From contig JALHPF010000007.1 of the NCBI GenBank assembly GCA_022842595.1, positions 62,001 through 126,000 on the forward strand: DNA of 64,000 nucleotides. Direction: 5' to 3'. Every line of letters starts with the position of its first letter. Position 1 is the first letter of the stretch. The DNA is from Rubrivivax sp. (lineage in GTDB: Bacteria; Pseudomonadota; Gammaproteobacteria; Burkholderiales; Burkholderiaceae_C). The notes beneath the pieces were generated by a model, which was not told the DNA's origin, ran no database searches, and worked only from the letters and a program-made list of their open reading frames with translations. Shown piece after piece: positions 1 to 8,960 of the stretch. The translations under genes and the position numbers were made by a program.

Positions 1-1216
1 TGCCTTCGGCATCCAGCCCTCGGCCGATGCCGTTGATGTCGTCGTCGAAGCTGTAGCCGAGCAGGCCGCCGCCGTTCTTGGTGTTCTTCACATAGTCGGC
101 ACGCAGCACGGCTTCCAGGCGCGGCGTCAGCTTGTAGCCCATCAGGCCCGAGACGCCCCACCACTGCGCGTCGCGCAATTGGCCGTCGCTGTTGAAGATG
201 GCAGAGCCCTTCTGCTGGCCGTAGCTCAGCTGGCCGAACAGCGACAGGTCACCGCGGGTGAAGAAGCCGTCGACTTCGAGCAGGTGGATGTCGGTGTACT
301 TGCCGGCACTGGCAAAGCCTGTTTCAACGCCATCGGCGTCGAGGTAGGTGCCGTCGGCCGCGAAGTTCGCCGCCTTGCCGTGCAGGCCGGTGAAACCCCA
401 GCCGCTGAATTCACCGCGCGAGTAGTCGACGCGGTAGATCAGCACCGGCTGCTTCTCGCCGGCCGGCGTGCGTGCGCTGTTCATGTTGGCCAGGCCGCCG
501 CGCACCCACCATTTGCCACTGGTGATGTCGAGCACCGCGCCGGTGTAGGACGTGGGCGCCATCGTGTCGAACAGCAGGTTGTGGGTGATCAGCTTGTTGC
601 CGGCGGGCAGGGTGATCTCGTAGCCCGTCCAGTCGGGGATCTGGCCGACCCACAGGCGCGTGTTCAGGTCGGTCAGCGGGATCGAGACCGAAGCCTCGTG
701 GATGATCGAGCCGCCATTGGCCAGCGCGCCAGTGCCGCGCTCGGGCGCCAGCGTCAGCTTCCAGCGCGAGCCGCCTTCGGTTTCCTTCTCGAAGTCGAGC
801 ACGGCCATGCCGAAGTAGCTGTTGTCGTAGGTGTAGCGCGCGCCGCCGTTGTTCAGCAGCACGAAGCTGGCGTTGTCCTGGCGGCGGTTGTAGATCCAGG
901 TGGGGTCGATCTGGCCGCTGATCTTCAGGCCCTTCAAGCCCTGGTCGGAGAAGTTGTCCTGCAGGGATTCGGTCTTCACGGCGATGCGGTTGAGTTCGCG
1001 CACCTGCTCCGGCGTCATGCCCCATTGGCCGGCCGGCACGGCCGCGGGCGCGGGGGCGGGGGCGGGGGCGGGGGCGGCCTGCAGCTTCTTCTCGAGTTCG
1101 GTCACACGGTCACGCAGCGCGCGCAGTTCCTTCAGCAGTTCGTCGTTGCTCTGCGCGGCAGCGGGGAAGCTGGCGGCCAGGGCCAGCCAGAGCAGGGTGG
1201 ATGCGGGCTGCTTCAT
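1..1216 (-). CDS. DUF3138-family outer-membrane porin-like protein, C-terminus beyond the window
   Basis: The reading frame opens with ATG at 1216 and runs off the left edge without a stop; about 405 codons are visible. The N-terminus (MKQPASTLLWLALAASFPAAAQ) is a clear signal peptide. A short heptad segment follows (NDELLKELRALRDRVTELEKK), then an Ala-Pro linker, then a region with many alternating aromatic and polar strands, as in a beta-barrel. The length and pattern match the DUF3138 family of Burkholderiales, whose function is not established. It is the last visible gene of the polyamine uptake operon, 41 bases after potI. I infer an outer-membrane channel, possibly for polyamines. The sequence supports the envelope location better than the substrate. 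Confidence 0.8.
   Translation of the reverse strand, partial: MKQPASTLLWLALAASFPAAAQSNDELLKELRALRDRVTELEKKLQAAPAPAPAPAPAAVPAGQWGMTPEQVRELNRIAVKTESLQDNFSDQGLKGLKISGQIDPTWIYNRRQDNASFVLLNNGGARYTYDNSYFGMAVLDFEKETEGGSRWKLTLAPERGTGALANGGSIIHEASVSIPLTDLNTRLWVGQIPDWTGYEITLPAGNKLITHNLLFDTMAPTSYTGAVLDITSGKWWVRGGLANMNSARTPAGEKQPVLIYRVDYSRGEFSGWGFTGLHGKAANFAADGTYLDADGVETGFASAGKYTDIHLLEVDGFFTRGDLSLFGQLSYGQQKGSAIFNSDGQLRDAQWWGVSGLMGYKLTPRLEAVLRADYVKNTKNGGGLLGYSFDDDINGIGRGLDAEG
1051..1075 (+). repeat. Hexanucleotide GGGGGC repeat encoding an Ala-Pro linker, potential G-quadruplex
   Basis: Four runs of five G (1052-1056, 1058-1062, 1064-1068, 1070-1074), each separated by one C, lie on the plus strand, which is the template strand of the DUF3138 gene. 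In the protein they encode alternating Ala and Pro between the coiled-coil segment and the barrel. A six-base unit can expand or contract without changing frame, so the linker length may vary. Confidence 0.7.
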
Positions 1217-1257
1217 GCGGTGCTCTCCTCAAAGCGGTGTGTTGTGTGTGTCTGTAT

Positions 1258-2097
1258 TCAGCCGCGCCGGGCCGCAGCCAGGTCGCGTGCACGCTGGCGT
1301 TCAGCACGCGCGATCCAGTAGCTGGCCGCGACCACGCCAATGGCAACGATGACGATGGTGACGGTGGCCACGGCGTTGACGCTGGGGTTCAGCCCGAGCC
1401 GGGCGCGAGAAAAGATGACCAGCGGCATCGTGGTCGAGCCCGGCCCCGACAGGAAGGCCGACAGCACCACGTCGTCCAGGCTGATGGTGAAGGTCAGCAG
1501 CCAGGCCGAGACCAGGCTCTGGCCAATCAGCGGCAGCGTCACCAGCCAGAACACCTGGTGCGGGCGCGCTCCCAGGTCCATCGCGGCTTCTTCGAGCTGC
1601 GGGTTCAGGTCCTGCAGACGCGACTGGATCACCACCGTGGCATAGGCCATGCCCAGCAGCAGGTGGCCAAGCCAGATCGTCATCATCCCGCGCTCTGGGA
1701 AGCCCAGAGCGCGCTGCACGCTCACCAGCATCAGCAGCAGCGACAGGCCCACCACCACCTCGGGCATGACCAGCGGCGCCGTCGTCATGCCGGCGAACAA
1801 CGTGCGACCCTTGAAGCGGTGGTACTTGGTCAGTGCAAACGCCGCCAGCGTGCCCAGCACCACCGACCCGCAGGCGGTGAGGAAAGCGATCTTCAGGCTG
1901 AGCCACAAACCCGCCAGCAGTTCCTGGTCTGAGGCGAGTGCCACGTACCACTTCAGCGTGAAGCCGCGCCAGACGTTCGGGATCGCCGAATCGTTGAACG
2001 AATAGATCACCAGCGCCAGGATCGGCAGGTACAGGAAGGCATAGCCCAGGCTGAGCCAGCCGCGGCCGAACCACAGGCCGGTGGTCGAGGCCTTCAT
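1258..2097 (-). CDS. potI: Putrescine/spermidine ABC transporter permease (PotI/PotC type)
   Basis: This 279-residue inner-membrane permease has about six hydrophobic segments. It carries the binding-protein-dependent transport EAA loop around residues 160-185 (LEEAAMDLGARPHQVFWLVTLPLI), which contacts the ATPase. Size and sequence fit PotI/PotC, the second permease of polyamine importers. It follows potH after an 82-base gap that contains a strong hairpin, and precedes the DUF3138 gene by 41 bases. Its place after potF, potG and potH makes putrescine the likeliest substrate. Spermidine cannot be excluded from sequence. Confidence 0.93.
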   Translation of the reverse strand: MKASTTGLWFGRGWLSLGYAFLYLPILALVIYSFNDSAIPNVWRGFTLKWYVALASDQELLAGLWLSLKIAFLTACGSVVLGTLAAFALTKYHRFKGRTLFAGMTTAPLVMPEVVVGLSLLLMLVSVQRALGFPERGMMTIWLGHLLLGMAYATVVIQSRLQDLNPQLEEAAMDLGARPHQVFWLVTLPLIGQSLVSAWLLTFTISLDDVVLSAFLSGPGSTTMPLVIFSRARLGLNPSVNAVATVTIVIVAIGVVAASYWIARAERQRARDLAAARRG

Positions 2098-2106
2098 GAC
2101 ATCGCC

Positions 2107-2138
2107 CGACCCGGATCCGGGTTTCCCGGTCCGGGTCG
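2107..2138 (-). other. Intercistronic hairpin between potH and potI
   Basis: Positions 2107-2115 (CGACCCGGA) pair perfectly with 2130-2138 (TCCGGGTCG). An inner five-base stem (CCGGG/CCCGG) closes on a TTT loop, with one bulged base on the left arm. There is no T run after it, so it looks more like a processing or stability element than a full terminator. It may set the potH/potI ratio. Confidence 0.55.
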
Positions 2139-2179
2139 AGTCCCCTCGGGAGGTGGCGAACGTAGTGAGCCTGGGGGCC

Positions 2180-3103
2180 TCATCTTTTCTCCTGCGCTTC
2201 CGCCTGGTACTTGCTGAAGATGGCGATCGGCACGATCACCAGCAGCACCATCACCACCGCCACCGTGCTGGCCATGGGCCAGTCGTTGTTGCTGAAGAAC
2301 TCGTCCCAGAGCACGCGGCCGATCATCAGCGTCTCGGGGCCGCCCAGCAACTCGGGGATGACAAATTCGCCGACACAGGGAATGAACACCAGCATGCTGC
2401 CGGCGATGATGCCCGCCTTGGACAGTGGCACGGTGATCTTCCAGAACGCCACCCAGGGGCTGGCGCCCAGGTCGGCCGCGGCTTCCAGCAGCCGCAGGTC
2501 CATCTTCACCAGGTTGCCGTACAGCGGCAGGATCATGAACGGCAGGTAGGTGTAGCTCATGCCCAGCACCAGCGAAAACGGCGTGTGCATGAGGTTGCCT
2601 TCTGTGGTGATCAGCCCCAGCGCCAGCAGCACCTTGTCCAGGCCCAGGCCGATGATGAAGTCCGCGGCCCAGCCGTTTTCACTGAGCAGGCCGCGCCAGG
2701 CGTAGACCCGCAGCAGGAACGAGGTCCAGAACGGCAGCATCACCAGCATCAGCAGCAGCGGCTGCACGCTGGGCCTGGCGCGCGCCATGAAGTAGGCGAA
2801 GGGGTAGCCGATGAACAGGCACAGCACCGTGGTGGCCGCCGCGTACTTCAGGCTGGCGATGTAGGTCTGCACGTACAGCGCGTCCTGGGCCAGGAAGACG
2901 TAGTTGCTGTACTTGATGGTGAGCGCGATCGCGCCGTCGACGAAGGTCACCAGGTCCTTGAAGACCACGTTGTCCATCTCGGACACGCTGATCTTGCCGA
3001 CGATGAAGAACGGGAACAGGAAAAACAGCAGCAGGAAGGCAAACGGCACCGCGATGACGGCAGTGCGACCCGACAGCCAGGATCCGGCGCGGCTGGGCTT
3101 CAT
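2180..3103 (-). CDS. potH: Putrescine ABC transporter permease (PotH/PotB type)
   Basis: The protein has 307 residues starting MKPSRAGSW, a first transmembrane segment at about residues 15-36, several further hydrophobic helices, and the EAA loop LLEAAADLGASPWVAFWKITVPL. It matches PotH, the permease partner of PotI. The start ATG at 3103 overlaps the potG stop in an ATGA arrangement, which indicates translational coupling. The frame is open further upstream only because of base composition inside potG; that extension is not part of the protein. Confidence 0.93.
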   Translation of the reverse strand: MKPSRAGSWLSGRTAVIAVPFAFLLLFFLFPFFIVGKISVSEMDNVVFKDLVTFVDGAIALTIKYSNYVFLAQDALYVQTYIASLKYAAATTVLCLFIGYPFAYFMARARPSVQPLLLMLVMLPFWTSFLLRVYAWRGLLSENGWAADFIIGLGLDKVLLALGLITTEGNLMHTPFSLVLGMSYTYLPFMILPLYGNLVKMDLRLLEAAADLGASPWVAFWKITVPLSKAGIIAGSMLVFIPCVGEFVIPELLGGPETLMIGRVLWDEFFSNNDWPMASTVAVVMVLLVIVPIAIFSKYQAEAQEKR

Positions 3104-4224
3104 TGCGTCAGCACCACATGGGCCGAATCCGACCAGCTGGCCCAGACCACGTCGCCCCAGGTGAAGGCGTCGTCGTTGTGGCGTCGGGTGTTGGCCTGGC
3201 TCACCTTCAGCTTCGCGCCGCTGGCCAGCTGCAGGTGGAAGACGGTGAAGCTGCCGAAGTACGAGAGCTCCTTGATCTCGCCGCGCACGCAGTTGAATTC
3301 GCTGTCGGGCTTTTCCCGCGACAGCTCGAGCTTCTCGGGCCGCAGCGCCACCGTGACGGCCATGCCTTCGGTGCCGGTGATGCCATGGCCGACGTAATGC
3401 CTGCAGTCGACACAGCCGATGACGCAATGGTCCTTCTCGTCGACATCGAGCGTGCCGTCCATCAGGTTCACGTTGCCGATGAAGTCGGCGACGAAGCGCG
3501 TGGCGGGCGTTTCGTAGATGTCGCCCGGCGCGCCCACCTGCAGGAATCGGCCTTCGCTCATGATGGCGACGCGGTTGGCCATGGTCATGGCCTCTTCCTG
3601 GTCGTGGGTCACCATCACACACGTGACGCCCACGCCTTCAATGATGTTCACCAGCTCGATCTGCGTCTGTTCGCGCAGTTTCTTGTCCAGCGCGCCCAGC
3701 GGTTCGTCCAGCAGCAGCAGCTGCGGCTGCTTGGCCAGGCTGCGCGCCAGAGCCACGCGCTGCTGCTGGCCGCCGCTCAGCTGGTGGGGCTTGCGGTCGG
3801 CGAATTTCGAGAGCTGCACCAGCTTCAGCATGGCGTCGACGCGGCTGGCGATCTGGTCCTTCGGCAGGCCTTCGCGCTTCAGGCCGAAGGCAATGTTCTC
3901 CCACACGCTCAGGTGCGGGAAGAGCGCGTAGCTCTGGAACATCATGTTCATCGGCCGTTCGTAGGGCGGCAGTGTTGCCAGGTCGCGGCCGTCGAGAACG
4001 ATGCGACCGCTGGTCGGCGTCTCGAAGCCGGCCAGCATGCGCAGCAAGGTGCTCTTGCCACAGCCCGATGAGCCCAGCAGCGCGAAGATCTCGCCCTTGG
4101 CGATGTCGAGGCTGACGCCGTTGACGGCCTTGGTGCCGCTGAAGTCCTTGACGACGTTCTCGATGCGCAGGAAGGCCGCGCCGGCGGCCACTTTCGCGGT
4201 GACTGCAGGTGCCAACACGTTCAA
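3100..4224 (-). CDS. potG: Putrescine ABC transporter ATP-binding protein
   Basis: The 374-residue ATPase shows Walker A GSSGCGKST (residues 51-59), the ABC signature LSGGQ (149-153), Walker B LLLLDEP (169-175) and the H-loop VMVTHDQEEA. A C-terminal TOBE-type domain starts near residue 290. It energises import through PotH/PotI. The upstream gene ends in TTGA and no ATG is available at the junction. Translation therefore begins at TTG (4224, overlapping the potF stop) or at GTG (4218). Either start keeps the core domain intact. Confidence 0.93.
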   Translation of the reverse strand: MNVLAPAVTAKVAAGAAFLRIENVVKDFSGTKAVNGVSLDIAKGEIFALLGSSGCGKSTLLRMLAGFETPTSGRIVLDGRDLATLPPYERPMNMMFQSYALFPHLSVWENIAFGLKREGLPKDQIASRVDAMLKLVQLSKFADRKPHQLSGGQQQRVALARSLAKQPQLLLLDEPLGALDKKLREQTQIELVNIIEGVGVTCVMVTHDQEEAMTMANRVAIMSEGRFLQVGAPGDIYETPATRFVADFIGNVNLMDGTLDVDEKDHCVIGCVDCRHYVGHGITGTEGMAVTVALRPEKLELSREKPDSEFNCVRGEIKELSYFGSFTVFHLQLASGAKLKVSQANTRRHNDDAFTWGDVVWASWSDSAHVVLTQ

Positions 4225-5333
4225 AGCCCTGTCTTGAACGACGTGTAGGTGCGCGTCATCAGGCGGCGCAGGTCGTTGTTCAGCGTGTCGGGCGGCACCA
4301 TCCTGGCCATGTCGGCGGGCGAAAGGAACACGGTCGGGTTGTTCGCCACCTCGGGCTTGATGAACTTCTTCGACTCGGTGTTCGGGTTGGCGTAGAACAC
4401 CTTGTTCGTGAGCTGCGCATGCACTTCCGGGCGCAGGATGTAGTTGATGAACTTGTGGGCGTTGCCCGGGCGTGCGGCGTCGGCGGGAATCACCATCACG
4501 TCGAAGAACAGCAGGCCGCCGTTCTTCGGCAGCAGCACCTGGATGTTCTGCCCGGTCTTGTTGTCGATGGCACGCTGGCGCGCGATGTTGATGTCCCCCG
4601 ACCAGCCCAGCGCCACGCAGACGCTGCCGTTGGCCATGTCGTTGATGTAGCCCGAGCTGCTGAACAGCGTGACATGCGGGCGCACGGCCTTCAGCACCGC
4701 AGCAGCGGCAGCGTAGTCGGAAGGCGTCTTGCTGAACGAAGGCTTGCCCAGGTAGTGCAGGGCAGCGGGCACGACCTCTGTCGCGGAGTCAAGGAAGCTC
4801 ACGCCACAGCTCTTGAGCTTGCTGATGTACTCGGGCTTGAAGACCAGGTCCCAGACGTTGTCGGGCATGGGCGTGCTGCCCAGCGTGGCCTTGACCTTCT
4901 CGACGTTGATGCCCACCGTGGTGTAGCCCCACAGCCAGTTCACCATGTATTCGTTGCCCGGGTCCATGCGGCCCAGCTGCGCCTGCAGCGCCGGGTCCAG
5001 GAACTTCAGGTTCGGGATCTGTGCCTTGTCGATCTTGCGCAGCAGCCCGCCGTCGGCCTGCAGCTTGGCCCAGTGCGACGACGGCACGACGATGTCGTAG
5101 CCGGTCTTGCCCGCCACCAGCTTGGCATGGACGATCTCGTTGTTGTCGAAGTTGTCGTAGCGCACCTTGATGCCGGTTTCCTTTTCGAAATTCCGGATCG
5201 TGTCTTCGGCGATGTAGTCCGACCAGTTGTAGATGTTCAGCACCTTGTCTTCTTCCTGGGCCTGAGCGCCAGCGCAGGCCAGCAGGGCGGCGGACAGGGT
5301 CAGCAAGGTGGACACAGCGGATGTCAGCTTCAT
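4221..5333 (-). CDS. potF: Periplasmic putrescine-binding protein
   Basis: This 370-residue solute-binding protein of the PotD/PotF family has a signal peptide (MKLTSAVSTLLTLSAALLACAGAQAQ) followed by the typical start of the mature domain, VLNIYNWSDYI. ATG 5333 was chosen because it begins the signal peptide and has GGAGA 11 bases upstream; an in-frame ATG at 5381 would add a non-signal extension. It captures polyamine in the periplasm and delivers it to PotHI. It lies 44 bases after the spuC-like aminotransferase gene and overlaps potG by four bases. Confidence 0.93.
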   Translation of the reverse strand: MKLTSAVSTLLTLSAALLACAGAQAQEEDKVLNIYNWSDYIAEDTIRNFEKETGIKVRYDNFDNNEIVHAKLVAGKTGYDIVVPSSHWAKLQADGGLLRKIDKAQIPNLKFLDPALQAQLGRMDPGNEYMVNWLWGYTTVGINVEKVKATLGSTPMPDNVWDLVFKPEYISKLKSCGVSFLDSATEVVPAALHYLGKPSFSKTPSDYAAAAAVLKAVRPHVTLFSSSGYINDMANGSVCVALGWSGDINIARQRAIDNKTGQNIQVLLPKNGGLLFFDVMVIPADAARPGNAHKFINYILRPEVHAQLTNKVFYANPNTESKKFIKPEVANNPTVFLSPADMARMVPPDTLNNDLRRLMTRTYTSFKTGL

Positions 5334-5377
5334 TCGAGAGGTCTCCAGCGGGTGTGCAGCGGGGTTCGGGAACATCG

Positions 5378-6799
5378 TCACTTCAGCCAGCCATGCGCGT
5401 GGGCATCGGCCAGGGTCAGGTCAAGGCAGCGGCGGATCAGCACCATCATCTCGTCGATCTGCGCACGTGTGATCACCAGCGGCGGCGCGATGATCATCCG
5501 GTCGCCCACCGCGCGCATGATCAGCCCGTTGCCGAAGCAGTGGCCGCGGCAGACCATGCCGATGCCCACCGCCTCGTCGAAGGCAGCGCCTGTGGCGCGG
5601 TTCTTCACCAGCAGCAGCGCACCCATCAGGCCGCAGGTTTCGGCGTCGCCCACCAGCGGGTGCTCGGCCAGTTCGGCAAAACGCTGGGCCAGGTAGGGGC
5701 CCGTGTCGTTCTTCACGCGCTCGACCAGGCCCAGTTCGCGGATCAGGCCGATGTTGGCCAGCGCCACCGCGCAGGCCACCGGGTGGCCGCTGTAGGTGTA
5801 GCCGTGGTTGAACTCGCCGCCCTGGTCGACGAGAGCGCGGGCGATGCGTTCGCCCACCATCACGCCGCCCAGCGGGACGTAGCCGCTGGTCACGCCCTTG
5901 GCGAAGGTCATCAGGTCGGGGCGGAAGCCCATCGTCTGGCTGCCCCACCAGGCACCCGTACGGCCGAAGCCGCAGATCACCTCGTCGGCCACGACCAGCA
6001 CGCCGTACTTGTCGCAGATGCGCTGGATCTCGGGCCAGTAGGTGGCCGGCGGAATGATCACGCCGCCGGCGCCCTGCACCGGCTCGCCGATGAAGGCGGC
6101 TACGTTCTCGGCGCCGATGGCCAGGATGCGTTCTTCCAGCCAGCGCGCGGCGACCAGGCCGAATTCGCTGCGTGTCAGCCCCTGGGTGCGGCCGTGGTCC
6201 CACCAGTACGGCTGTTCGATGTGCTGGATGCCGGGAATCGGCAACCCGCCCTGGGCATGCATGCCGCTCATGCCGCCGAGCGATGCGCCAGCCATGGTGC
6301 TGCCGTGATAGGCGTTGTTGCGGCTGATGATGACCTGCCGGTTCGGCTGGCCCAGGATGTCCCAGTAGCGCCGCACCATGCGCACCACGGTGTCATTGCC
6401 TTCACTGCCCGAGCCGGCGAAGAACACATGCTCGAAGCCTGGCGGAGAGACTTCCGCCAGCAGTTCGGCCAGTTCGATGGCTGGCGTCGTCGCGGTCTGG
6501 AAGAAGGCGTTGTAGAAGGGCAGTTGGCGCAATTGCTTCGTTGCCGCCTGCACCAGGGCTTCCTGGCCGTAGCCGACGTTCACGCACCACAGGCCGCTCA
6601 TCGCGTCCAGGATCTTGTGGCCTTCGCTGTCCCAGAGGTAGATGTTGTCGGCGCGTTCGATGATGCGCGCGCCTTTCTTCGCCAGGCCCTGGTGGTCGGT
6701 GAAAGGGTGCAGGAAGTGGGCGGCGTCCGCGGCCTGCCACTCCTGGGTGGTGCGCTGGGTGGTTCGGGTGCTCGTTGCCATCGTGGGTGCCTCAGACAT
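5378..6799 (-). CDS. spuC: Putrescine--pyruvate aminotransferase (SpuC-like, class III)
   Basis: This 473-residue PLP enzyme of the class III aminotransferases has the PLP lysine in MTFAKGVTSGYVPLGG, the cofactor aspartate in VVADEVICGFGRTG, and the phosphate-binding GSGSEGNDT. The closest known family is putrescine/diaminopropane:pyruvate aminotransferase (SpuC), which converts putrescine to 4-aminobutanal. Its start overlaps the puuA stop by eight bases; an alternative ATG lies at 6781. Together with puuABD it gives the cell two routes out of putrescine, direct transamination and gamma-glutamylation. The exact amine substrate is inferred from context. Confidence 0.88.
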   Translation of the reverse strand: MSEAPTMATSTRTTQRTTQEWQAADAAHFLHPFTDHQGLAKKGARIIERADNIYLWDSEGHKILDAMSGLWCVNVGYGQEALVQAATKQLRQLPFYNAFFQTATTPAIELAELLAEVSPPGFEHVFFAGSGSEGNDTVVRMVRRYWDILGQPNRQVIISRNNAYHGSTMAGASLGGMSGMHAQGGLPIPGIQHIEQPYWWDHGRTQGLTRSEFGLVAARWLEERILAIGAENVAAFIGEPVQGAGGVIIPPATYWPEIQRICDKYGVLVVADEVICGFGRTGAWWGSQTMGFRPDLMTFAKGVTSGYVPLGGVMVGERIARALVDQGGEFNHGYTYSGHPVACAVALANIGLIRELGLVERVKNDTGPYLAQRFAELAEHPLVGDAETCGLMGALLLVKNRATGAAFDEAVGIGMVCRGHCFGNGLIMRAVGDRMIIAPPLVITRAQIDEMMVLIRRCLDLTLADAHAHGWLK

Positions 6800-8159
6800 G
6801 TAGCAAGAGATGTTCCCGTTCCCAGGGCGAGATCACTTTCATGAACTCGGCGTATTCGATCTCCTTGACCTCGGTGTAGACAGTCACGAACTGCTCGCCC
6901 AGGGTTGCGGCCAGTTCCTTGCCTTCGCGCAGCAGCGTCAGCGCTTCGCCCAGGCTGCGCGGCAGGTTGAAGTCGCCCAGGTAGGCGTCGCCCTTGCATT
7001 CGGGCGAAGGCTCGATCTGGTTGACCATGCCCAGGTAGCCGCAGGCCAGCGTCGCGGCCAGCGCGACGTAGGGGTTGGCATCGGCGCCGATCACGCGGTT
7101 CTCGATGCGCCGCGCTGCCGGTGTGGCCACCGGGCTGCGGATGCCCACGGTGCGGTTGTCGGTGCCCCACTGGATGTTGATCGGTGCGGCGTTGCTGCGC
7201 ACCAGACGCCGGTAGCTGTTCACATACGGCGCGAACAGCGCCATCGCCGCCGGGATGTACTTCTGCAGCCCGCCGATGTACCAGAAGAATTCCTTCGACG
7301 GCGAGCCGTCGGGGTTGCTGAAGATGTTCAACCCGGTGGCCTGCGACAGCACGCTGGTGTGCACGTGCATGGCGCTGCCGGGTTCGCCGGCAATCGGCTT
7401 GGCCATGAAGGTGGCGAACATGTCGTGGCGCAGCGCCGCTTCGCGCACCGTGCGCTTGAACAGGAAGACTTCGTCGGCCAGCCCCAATGGGTGGGCGTGG
7501 AAGAAGTTGATCTCCATCTGCCCGGCGCCGACCTCGTGGATGAGCGTGTCGACGTTCAATTCCATCTTCTCGCAGTACGCGTAGACGTCCTCGAACAGCG
7601 GGTCGAACTCGTTGACCGCGTCGATGCTGTAGGCCTGGCGCGATGTCTCGCTGCGCCCGCTGCGGCCCACGGGCGGCTTCAGCGGCACGTCGGGGTCGGT
7701 GTTGCGGGCGACCAGGTAGAACTCCAGTTCAGGGGCCACCACCGGGTCCCAGCCGCGCGCGGCATAGAGCTCGCATACATGGCGAAGCACCGAACGCGGC
7801 GCGAAGGGCACGAGCACGCCGTCACGGTCGTAGCAGTCATGGATGACCTGGGCGGTGGGGTCGGTGGCCCAAGGCACGATGCGCACGGTGGTGGGGTCGG
7901 GCCGCAGGTGCATGTCGCGGTCGGTGGGCTTGATGACGTCGTAGTACGGGCCTTCTTCCGGGAATTCGCCGGTCACGCCCATCGCCACCACGGCTTCGGG
8001 CAGGCGCATGCCGCGGTCTTCGGTGAACTTCTTGCGCGGCAGGATCTTGCCGCGGGCCACACCGGTGAGGTCGGGCACCAGACATTCGATCTCGGTGACG
8101 TGGTTTTCGTCGAGCCAGAGCTCGAGGTCGGAAAAGCTGAAGCGGTCGCGGGCGATCAT
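6792..8159 (-). CDS. puuA: Gamma-glutamylputrescine synthetase (glutamine synthetase family)
   Basis: This 455-residue protein of the glutamine synthetase fold has the beta-grasp N-domain followed by the catalytic domain, with motifs EVGAGQMEINFF, AMHVHTSVLS and NRTVGIRSPVATPAARRIENRVIGADANPY. Residues PEFQAEL-like PELEFYLVARN and the operon context place it with PuuA, which ligates glutamate to putrescine using ATP. ATG 8159 overlaps the puuD stop (ATGA); the upstream in-frame region lies within puuD. It is the first committed step of the Puu pathway. Confidence 0.92.
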   Translation of the reverse strand: MIARDRFSFSDLELWLDENHVTEIECLVPDLTGVARGKILPRKKFTEDRGMRLPEAVVAMGVTGEFPEEGPYYDVIKPTDRDMHLRPDPTTVRIVPWATDPTAQVIHDCYDRDGVLVPFAPRSVLRHVCELYAARGWDPVVAPELEFYLVARNTDPDVPLKPPVGRSGRSETSRQAYSIDAVNEFDPLFEDVYAYCEKMELNVDTLIHEVGAGQMEINFFHAHPLGLADEVFLFKRTVREAALRHDMFATFMAKPIAGEPGSAMHVHTSVLSQATGLNIFSNPDGSPSKEFFWYIGGLQKYIPAAMALFAPYVNSYRRLVRSNAAPINIQWGTDNRTVGIRSPVATPAARRIENRVIGADANPYVALAATLACGYLGMVNQIEPSPECKGDAYLGDFNLPRSLGEALTLLREGKELAATLGEQFVTVYTEVKEIEYAEFMKVISPWEREHLLLHV

Positions 8160-8959
8160 GGGTTTCCAGTGGGGGCTTGCAAGCGGCGCGCCTGATGCTC
8201 GCGCACGGCCTTGCCGAAGGCCTTGAAGATGTCCATCGACACCGGGTTGCTGGCGGCCTGCCATTCCGGGTGCCATTGCAGGCAGAGGTTGAAACCGGCC
8301 GCCTGCGGGCTGGGCAGGCTGAAGGCTTCGACGAAGCCGTCGGGGGCCAGCGCTTCGACTTGCAAGCCGGGTGCCAGCCTGCGCACACCCTGGCCGTGCA
8401 GGGAATTGACCTCGAACTGGCTGCGCCCGGTGGCCATAGCCAGCACGCCGCCGGGTTGCACGCTGACGCTGTGCGCCGGCGCGTAGGCCTCTTCGACCTC
8501 GACATCGGGGTTCGCGCCTTCCGGGCCGCGGTGGTCGATGAAGCCGGGTTCGTCCTGCACCGCCTGGTACAGGCTGCCGCCGAGTGCGACGTTGACTTCC
8601 TGCGTGCCGCGGCAGATGGCCAGCAAGGGGATGCCGCGAGCCAGCACGGCACGGACCAGCGGCAAGGTGAAAGCGTCGCGCAGCGGGTCCAGCGGCAGGC
8701 CCGGGTTGAGCACGGCCTCGCCGAAATGCGAGGGGTGCACGTTCGAGGGCGAGCCGGTCAGCAGCACGCCGTCGACCAGGCCGAGCAAGGCTTCCAGCTC
8801 TTGCGCGTCGCAGGGTGGCGCAATCAATGGCAGCGCGCCGGCCAGCCGAACGGCGTCCACGTACTTGCGACCCACGGTATGGATGGGGTGGCCATCGTGT
8901 TCACGCTGGCAACTGGGCAGGACCACCAGGGGCAGAGGGGATGCAGACGAATCGGACAT
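8156..8959 (-). CDS. puuD: Gamma-glutamyl-GABA hydrolase (class I glutamine amidotransferase-like)
   Basis: The 267-residue protein has the class I amidotransferase triad: the nucleophile Cys in LLAICRGTQEVNVALGG and the His-x-Glu pair in QWHPEW. PuuD releases GABA and glutamate from gamma-glutamyl-GABA. The chosen start is ATG 8959, one base after the puuB stop; a TTG nine bases upstream is possible but would overlap puuB. It is coupled to puuA through an ATGA overlap. Confidence 0.92.
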   Translation of the reverse strand: MSDSSASPLPLVVLPSCQREHDGHPIHTVGRKYVDAVRLAGALPLIAPPCDAQELEALLGLVDGVLLTGSPSNVHPSHFGEAVLNPGLPLDPLRDAFTLPLVRAVLARGIPLLAICRGTQEVNVALGGSLYQAVQDEPGFIDHRGPEGANPDVEVEEAYAPAHSVSVQPGGVLAMATGRSQFEVNSLHGQGVRRLAPGLQVEALAPDGFVEAFSLPSPQAAGFNLCLQWHPEWQAASNPVSMDIFKAFGKAVREHQARRLQAPTGNP

Positions 8960-8960
8960 G

